DNA of 7,380 bases, taken from the NCBI GenBank assembly GCA_007119395.1, contig SKPS01000342.1:1-7380 (forward strand), read 5' to 3'. The translations under genes and the position numbers were made by a program. Source of the stretch: Lentimicrobiaceae bacterium. Lineage in GTDB: Bacteria; Bacteroidota; Bacteroidia; Bacteroidales; SKPS01. This document shows, piece after piece, positions 1 through 6,000 of the stretch. The notes below the pieces were generated by a model. The model had not been told where the DNA came from. It did no database searches and saw nothing but the letters and a program-made list of their open reading frames with translations. How positions within the stretch are numbered: position 1 is the first letter of the stretch; each line of letters begins with the position of its first letter.

Positions 1-2952
1 ACCATCAGCAACACAGGTTGTGACACGTTGGTGATCACCTCGGTCACTTCCGATGTCCCTTCGATGGTTCCTGCATTGCAATCGGCCGTTGTGCTGCCTT
101 ATCAATCGCTGCAGCTTCCTGTAACATTCACTCCGTTGGTAGCGGGTGTTGATTCAGGATCATTGGTGGTGACGTCACACCTTGGCCAGCAGGTGATCTG
201 TTTAACCGGCAACGGGTTGAATGCTCCGTCCATTTCGGTTAGCAAGACATCGCTTTCGGCCAATCTGGTGTGTCAGGTCACTGAAACCCTCTCTGTTACT
301 GTTACCAACACAGGGTTGGCGCCATTGCACTACCAGCTAACCCCTGCCGGAGCACCATTTGTTACTACCACACAAGGCACAGGTATCGTAATGCCTTCCG
401 ATTCGGCATCAATCTATTTCCACTTCAACAAGGCAGGGTTTAGCACAGGCATGCTTACAGCCAACCTGTTGTTAACGCACAACGATCCGATCACACCGCC
501 TGTGGACATTGCCTGCACACTCGATATTCCATACATCCTGTCACCGGTTGACCTGGGAGCAGATGTGATGGTGTGCGACAACCAACAGGTGGTCCTCGAT
601 GCCGGAAGTGGTTATGCAACCTATTTGTGGGACGATGCTACAACCGGTGTAACGCGCCAGGTGTTTGTTGACGGCAGTTACCACATCACGGTAACAGACA
701 CCAATAATTGTCACTTTACAGACACCATTCAGGTCACCTTCTTCCCGGCACCTCTGGTGGATGCGGGTCCTGATACGGTGATCTGCAGCGGGTTGGGTCT
801 GGAGCGTCATGCGCAGGCATCCGGTATGTTGAACACCCAAAAGAGTGTTCAGATCGGCTTTAACACCCAGTTCTCAACGGCTCAATCGGCTTCGGTATTT
901 CTCACCTCTAACAATGCTGCCAAGCGGCAAATTCTCTACCGACAGAGTGAGATGGAGCTCAATGGCTTCAAGCGAGGTTGGATTGAGTCTATCGAGATCC
1001 ATATCGGGGCCGTGGGGTCTCCATCAACCCTCAATCAGTTTGAGTTGAGCATTGGAAGCACCCAGGTGAACAACCTGGCAGGAGGATACTTGCCCAACCT
1101 CACCACAGTTTACAGTGCGCCAAGCCATGCCTTACAGCCGGGGTGGCACACCATCACATTTGACGCTCCCTACTTCTACAATGGGGCTGACAACATCGTG
1201 ATACAGATTTGTTTTTCGAACCCATCGCGGGATTTCAGCAGCAGTGTGCAGTTCCATCAGGCTCCATTTGCCGGTGCCTCGAGGTTTGTCACCAGCAACC
1301 AGCACCCTTTCGATATATGCACGCAGGCTTCAGGCACACTTACCAATCAGCGGCCCAATATCCGTTTCAATGGTCAGGTTGATGAGGCTACTTATTCCTG
1401 GATCGGGCCGGGTGGCTTCACAGCGAACACGCCTGTTCTCAGGATCCCCACTTTGGGCTCTCAGCACAATGGCTTGTTTCAGTTGCATGTTGACAACGGC
1501 ATTGGGTGTGTTGGCACAGATCACTTCCTGTTGGTATTGTCGCCGTTGCCTGTTGTCAATACGGGGGGTGACCACACCATATTGGAGGGGGGTTCTGTGC
1601 TGTTGGCCGCCACTGTGACCGGCGGACAGGCGCCATATACATACCTTTGGAGTCATGGAAGCACCCTCAGCGATTATACGGCACTGCAACCTTTGGCCTC
1701 TCCCACAGAAACCACCACCTACACACTGACCGCTACCGGCAGCAATGGCTGTCAGAGCACAGGGCAGTCGACGGTAACGGTAGTGCCAACGTACACCATC
1801 TCCGGGTCTCTTACATACAACAATGCAGCGTTTACTCCGCTCAATGCATCTACAGTGTATCTGATGGATGACCAGCACCAACTGATTGATTCAACCATCA
1901 CGAATGTAGCCGGGGGCTTTGCTTTTGCGCATCAACCTCCGGGCACCTATTCCCTCCATGCCTCCACCAGCAAACCCTGGGGGGGTGTGAATGCTACAGA
2001 TGCGTTGGTTGTACAAAGGCATGTCATCAACCTGAATCCTTTATCAGGCTTGCGATACATTGCCGCTGATGTAAACCATTCGGAAACGATTACCAGTGTA
2101 GACGCGCTGTTGATACTGCGGCGCGCGTTGGGTATGGACACCGTTTTTGCGCGGGGTGACTGGGTGTTTGAGCAACCGACGGTACAAGTGACCCATAGCA
2201 ATGTGATCAAAGACTTCCAGGGTCTTGCCATTGGTGATGTGAACGGCTCTTATCTGCCTGCCATATTGCGTCAGATTCCCATTGTGGAGGTTCATCCCAA
2301 AGGTTGGATTCCGGCTGACAGGCAACAGATGGAGGTCCCGTTAACGGCTGCTGAGCACCTCAACATGGGCGCCATGACCCTCTTCTTCGACCTGCCTGAC
2401 GGGGGAATTGCCATAGAGGGTGTCTCGTCTCCCCTACCCGGGCTGATGTACCATGTGGACCGGGGCAGATTGAAGATCGTATGGAGCGATGAACAGGGGT
2501 TTGTATTCCATCCGGGTGACCATGTGTTGAGCATACAATTGTCATCTGAATCCAATGCAACAGCGCCCTTCTGGCTTCAGCCTACCCTCAGCAGTGAGAT
2601 AGCTGATGTGAATGCCCTGGTGCTTGAGCCAGTGGTGTTGCATGCACCCTCCACAGCGGCAGAACATACAGCCACAACCCGCGAGTTAACGGTGTACAAC
2701 CAACCCAACCCGTTTACCGATATCACACAGATTGTTTGCCATGTACCGGCTGACGGTGAGATTCTCATCGAGGTGTTTGACATGCTGGGCAAACGGATCG
2801 CGGTGGTTGAGCGGGGACAGGTGGTGGAAGGGGAGCACAGGTACGACTTCAGGTCAGGAGCGCTTCCTGCCGGGGTATACCACTACCGCATCACCCTTGA
2901 AACAGAGCAGCAGATATACAGCTTGAACCAATCCATGGTCATTGTCAAGTAA
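1..2952 (+). CDS. Multidomain T9SS-secreted surface protein with dockerin-like and cohesin-like modules (5'-partial)
   Basis: The frame is open from base 1 and ends at TAA 2950-2952. The ATG at 28 is internal, because the codons before it (TISNTGCDT...) already belong to the first domain, so the true start and signal peptide lie upstream. Visible modules, numbered from window residue 1: ASH/choice-of-anchor D-like 1-75 and 76-177; PKD/Ig-like 183-251 (ends in the typical YHITVTDTNNC pattern); Ig-like 252-275 plus 461-515, split by an insert at 276-460; PKD-like 518-597 (TTTYTLTATGSNGC); CnaB/carboxypeptidase-regulatory-like 598-655; dockerin-like 656-753; cohesin-like 761-883; T9SS type A sorting domain 895-983. 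No catalytic domain is recognisable, so a structural or adhesive role at the cell surface is inferred. Gene 2 follows 78 bases downstream on the same strand and shares the cohesin-like module. The sorting domain is the safest call; boundaries and names of the beta-sandwich modules are approximate. Confidence 0.93.
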   Translation, partial: TISNTGCDTLVITSVTSDVPSMVPALQSAVVLPYQSLQLPVTFTPLVAGVDSGSLVVTSHLGQQVICLTGNGLNAPSISVSKTSLSANLVCQVTETLSVTVTNTGLAPLHYQLTPAGAPFVTTTQGTGIVMPSDSASIYFHFNKAGFSTGMLTANLLLTHNDPITPPVDIACTLDIPYILSPVDLGADVMVCDNQQVVLDAGSGYATYLWDDATTGVTRQVFVDGSYHITVTDTNNCHFTDTIQVTFFPAPLVDAGPDTVICSGLGLERHAQASGMLNTQKSVQIGFNTQFSTAQSASVFLTSNNAAKRQILYRQSEMELNGFKRGWIESIEIHIGAVGSPSTLNQFELSIGSTQVNNLAGGYLPNLTTVYSAPSHALQPGWHTITFDAPYFYNGADNIVIQICFSNPSRDFSSSVQFHQAPFAGASRFVTSNQHPFDICTQASGTLTNQRPNIRFNGQVDEATYSWIGPGGFTANTPVLRIPTLGSQHNGLFQLHVDNGIGCVGTDHFLLVLSPLPVVNTGGDHTILEGGSVLLAATVTGGQAPYTYLWSHGSTLSDYTALQPLASPTETTTYTLTATGSNGCQSTGQSTVTVVPTYTISGSLTYNNAAFTPLNASTVYLMDDQHQLIDSTITNVAGGFAFAHQPPGTYSLHASTSKPWGGVNATDALVVQRHVINLNPLSGLRYIAADVNHSETITSVDALLILRRALGMDTVFARGDWVFEQPTVQVTHSNVIKDFQGLAIGDVNGSYLPAILRQIPIVEVHPKGWIPADRQQMEVPLTAAEHLNMGAMTLFFDLPDGGIAIEGVSSPLPGLMYHVDRGRLKIVWSDEQGFVFHPGDHVLSIQLSSESNATAPFWLQPTLSSEIADVNALVLEPVVLHAPSTAAEHTATTRELTVYNQPNPFTDITQIVCHVPADGEILIEVFDMLGKRIAVVERGQVVEGEHRYDFRSGALPAGVYHYRITLETEQQIYSLNQSMVIVK
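826..1380 (+). other. Unassigned ~185-residue domain inserted in an Ig-like domain
   Basis: This part of gene 1 sits between an Ig-domain N-terminal half (VDAGPDTVICSG, coded at 757-792) and what looks like its C-terminal half (ATYSWIGPGGF, from 1387). It lacks the PKD/Ig signatures of its neighbours. It contains a likely beta-rich core with WIESIEIHIGAV, LQPGWHTITFDAPYFYNG and NIVIQICFSNPS, and it closes with RPNIRFNGQV. This pattern resembles jelly-roll-like domains I know from Bacteroidota secreted proteins, where a 'G-W-x-x-[IV]' strand and an 'N-I-V-I-x-[IV]-C-[FY]' strand are common, but I cannot assign a family. It may be a ligand-binding or carbohydrate-binding module; that role is a guess. 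Confidence 0.5.
1966..2259 (+). other. Dockerin-like calcium-binding segment
   Basis: Within gene 1, the second F-hand loop is canonical. In ADVNHSETITSVDALLILRR, Asp (2068), Asn (2074), Ser (2080), Ile (2089) and Asp (2101) fall at loop positions 1, 3, 5, 8 and 12, followed by the expected helix. The first repeat (PWGGVNATDALVVQRHV, from 1975) keeps the position-12 Asp and the helix, but its early calcium ligands are missing or replaced (Lys and Trp at positions 3 and 5). A third, partial motif, GDVNGSY, closes the region at 2233-2253. Dockerins are known to bind cohesins in cellulosomes. Bacteroidota surface proteins carry degenerate versions like this one, whose partner is usually unknown. 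Confidence 0.8.
2281..2649 (+). other. Cohesin-like domain of gene 1
   Basis: After the dockerin-like segment comes a beta-sandwich with the cohesin pattern. MEVPLTAAEHLNMGAMTLFF resembles the opening strands (VPV..., then a GA-x-x-hydrophobic strand). RLKIVWSDEQG is the central 'I-x-W' strand, and HPGDHVLSIQL is the strand before the final turn. LSSEIADVNA matches the usual 'E-I-A-x-x-N-G' ending. The same layout appears at the N-terminus of gene 2. The assignment rests on motif pattern only; a generic T9SS-associated beta-sandwich is the alternative. Confidence 0.65.
2683..2949 (+). other. T9SS type A C-terminal sorting domain
   Basis: The last 89 residues of gene 1 show the standard sorting-domain boxes. 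They are YNQPNPFTD (from 2695), the ILIEVFDMLGKRI strand pair, the GEH-x-YDF turn, LPAGVYHYRI (2863-2892), and the terminal SMVIVK directly before the stop. In this family the domain directs a Sec-exported protein through the T9SS outer-membrane translocon. It is normally removed by the PorU-type sortase as the protein is anchored to surface lipopolysaccharide or released. This is the strongest single indicator that the DNA is from Bacteroidota. Confidence 0.95.
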
Positions 2953-3030
2953 ATAGATCAAGAGAAACACCATTAAAACCAATGCGCCATGAATACAATA
3001 CAGGGAATTGAAACCACAACAACGAGATAT
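2953..3030 (+). other. Spacer between the two genes, no clear signal
   Basis: The 78 bases are A-rich. I see no inverted repeat followed by a T run, no Bacteroidota -7 box (TAnnTTTG) at a sensible distance from the next start, and no Shine-Dalgarno sequence. The A-rich stretch at 3011-3027 just before ATG 3031 fits the SD-independent initiation common in Bacteroidota. The simplest reading is that both genes share a transcript. An ATG at 2982 opens a 9-codon frame that ends at 3011, and an ATG at 2989 is in frame with gene 2. Confidence 0.55.
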
Positions 3031-3093
3031 ATGAAACAGATAATTGTCATTGCCGTTGCCATCATGCTCTCTTTCGGCAGCAGTGTAAGTGCA
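3031..3093 (+). other. Signal peptide of gene 2
   Basis: Residues 1-21 have a short basic start (Lys2), a hydrophobic core at residues 4-15, and small residues before the predicted cut, S-V-S-A followed by Gln22. There is no Cys directly after the cut, so it is a signal peptidase I type rather than a lipoprotein signal. It implies Sec export to the periplasm. It also decides the start codon against the upstream in-frame ATG at 2989. Confidence 0.88.
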
Positions 3094-6000
3094 CAGAACA
3101 TCACCATATCGTTTGACACGGTCAAGGCGACGAAGTCTGACAGTGTGGTGGTACCGGTGTATGTGAGCGGCTTTACCAATGTTGGAGCCATCACGATGTT
3201 TATCCCGTTTGACACCGCCAGTCTTTCGTGGGGTCGCGCTTTATCGTGGCATACGGGGTTAAACGGAAACATACCGTTGTTGCACCATCAACACGGCACC
3301 ATTGGTATATCATGGATTGATGTACAGGGTGTTACCATACCGGATGGCCCTTTGTTTGAGTTAAAATTCGTGCACAGGCAGGGGCACACGCCGATCGACC
3401 TTGGGGTGCTATCGGAGTTTGCCAACCCGAACGGTGTTGTGATTCCCCATTCGTCGAGTGCCGGCTTGATATGGGAAGCTTTGTCGCTTAATCCTGACAC
3501 CACCCATTACACCATTTGTGTGGGTGGCAGCCAGGTGCTGGATCCAAAGCCGTTGGGGTCACTGGGAAGTTTGACCTATAGCTGGTCATCCTCCGATCCG
3601 GGTTTCAGCTCCACACAGCCCACGGTAACAGTTTCGCCTCAGGTAACCACGAACTACACTGTTACAGTGAGTGATGGTGTAGATGCAATAAGCGTTCAGT
3701 TCACGGTAGACCAGCATCCCAACATACCACCGGCAGGGCCGACCAACCAAATGCCTTCAGACAGCGCAACAGGGGTTCACGCTCCCTATATGTTCTCCTG
3801 GACGCCCAGCGCATATGCTACCCATTACGACCTCTATCTATGGAAGGCTACGGAACCGATGCCTGCCGAACCCACGGTCGCCGATCTTACACAGATCAAT
3901 TACACTTACACTGAAAATCTGTTGCCGGGAACCTGGTACAAATGGAAGGTGGTAACAAAGAACGCATGCTTCAGCACGCAAGGTGTGGTATTGAATTTTG
4001 AAACCAGGGCACTGCCTAACCTGAACGTGACCGATGTCACCACTTCACAACCCTTGTCGGGGCAACCCTTGACCGTATCGTGGACGGTCACCAACAACGG
4101 GCTTGGGCCAACCGTCATCAGCCCTCCTCATAACAACTGGATCGACTACATCTACATTGTGCCCTATTTTGGGATCCGCTTATTGGATCAGGACTATCAT
4201 CTTCTTGGGCAGTTTCCCAACATCAGTGCGCTGGCGCCCGGTGCCAGCTATGTCAATACCCAGACGGTGCAGGTGCCGCAGAACCTGTATGGCCCCTACT
4301 TCCTGTTCGTGTTCACCGATATGTATGGTGCATGGCCCATTCATCTGCCCAGTGGGGTATCAACACCACCACTCCCCTATACCCCACCACCGTTCTTCAC
4401 TGCCAGCAGCTACAGAGGTACCCGCGTTGAGGAAACCGTAAACAACGACAACTTCTTTTACACCCATATTGACTTCCCAACTCCGCCACTGGCTGATTTC
4501 ATCACCACACAATTAGTTACACCCGCCAATGCCTTCTCAGGGCAATCGATCTCTGTTTCCTATACGGTGAAGAATATAGGAACCAATATTACGCCGGCCA
4601 ACGCCAACTGGTTCGACAGGGTATGGCTTTCGCCTGACTCAATCCTTGATCTTGCCACGGCTGTTTCGCTTAAAAGCAAATCCCACAATACCCCACTGCA
4701 CCCCGATAGCTCCTATTCCAAAACCGTGTCGGTCACCCTGCCCAACCAAATCTATGGCACATACTACCTTATTGTACAGAACGACGCCACCAACCAGGTG
4801 TTTGAAGGGATCGGTGAAGACAACAACATCCGCATCAGTGACCCGCTCAACCTGATCCTCACTCCCCCTGCTGATTTGATGGTGGCTTTTATTCAAGCGC
4901 CCGATTCTGCATCGATCCGAGAACAGAAAGAGATCACCTGGGCTGTGGCAAACCAGGGGGGAACAGCCACTCCGCCATCAGGCTTTTGGGATGAGGTGTA
5001 TATAAGCCATACTGATACCTTTAACCTCTCTCAATCGATACGGCTTGCCAGGGTGAAACGGAACGGAAGCCTTAGTATGGGGGGTAACTATACCGTAACA
5101 CATATGGTAACCATTCCGGAACACTTTTCCGGATCGGGATATATTTATGTTGTTACGGATGCCGACGACCAGGTGTTTGAGCATACCAATACCGACAACA
5201 ACATCCGTCGTTCCGATTTCCCTATGCAGGTTCTGCGACCCGATTTCATCCCTTCAGGTGTTGTCATCCCAACGGTTGACTCTACGAGCGGACCACTCCC
5301 CGTTGAGTTCACCCTAAACAATGCCGGACCGGGCAATCATTTACCGGGAAAATCAATTCGTTACAGGCTTTATATTTCACCCTCTTCAACATGGGATCCC
5401 AACCTTATGACGGAAATAAAAGCCGGGTTTGCCCAGGGTCCCATACCGGCAGGTGGGGCAATTGTTGTCACTGATAGTGTGACCATCCCAGACGGGGAGC
5501 CCGGTCCCTTCTATGTGTATGTAGTGGTAAATAAAACCAATCCTATCCCGGAGGTGTCTACACAAAACAACACTGCCAGGAGTCCTCACGCCATAACCAT
5601 TGAACGACCCGACCTGATGATAAGCCATCTCAACGTACCATCGGCCATGGTATCCGGTGAAGGGGCCAGCCTCTCCTGGACCGTAAAAAATGATGGAGCG
5701 GGTAGGGTCAACAGCACCACATGGACAGATTCCATTGTCATGTCGAAGCACCCTGTGTACCATCCTGACTCATTGATTGGCGTTGGATCCCACAAACACC
5801 ACAACCAAACACTTCTCCCCGGAGAAACGATTACCACCACCGAAACCCTGCACATCCCTCATGGCCATATTGGAACGTTCTACTTTTATGTGATAACAGA
5901 TGTGTATGATGCTGTTTATGAGAAGGGGGCAACTCAGAACAACACCAGCGCCCCTTCCACACCGGTTGCCATGACCCTCGGCCCCTGGGCTGATCTTACC

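Noticed and set aside
28..30. ATG at 28 as the start of gene 1
   Set aside because: The nine codons before it are in frame, open, and complete the first strand of an ASH-like domain. No signal peptide follows this ATG although the protein has a T9SS sorting domain.
1330..1881. A 183-codon open frame on the minus strand inside gene 1
   Set aside because: It lies fully opposite a region with clear Ig/PKD-like domains on the + strand. Its translation is rich in Arg, Cys and His with no recognisable domain, as expected of an antisense shadow.
1966..2649. Cellulosome scaffold or enzyme
   Set aside because: There is no glycoside hydrolase, no carbohydrate-binding module that I recognise, and only one cohesin-like domain per protein, so a true cellulosome role is not supported.
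2953..3030. Transcription terminator or separate promoter between the genes
   Set aside because: I found no GC-rich hairpin with a T run and no TAnnTTTG box with a suitable upstream element in these 78 bases.
5386..5763. A 125-codon open frame on the minus strand inside the CARDB array
   Set aside because: It is antisense to repeats 4 and 5, which are well supported by motif spacing, and its product shows no domain or signal peptide.
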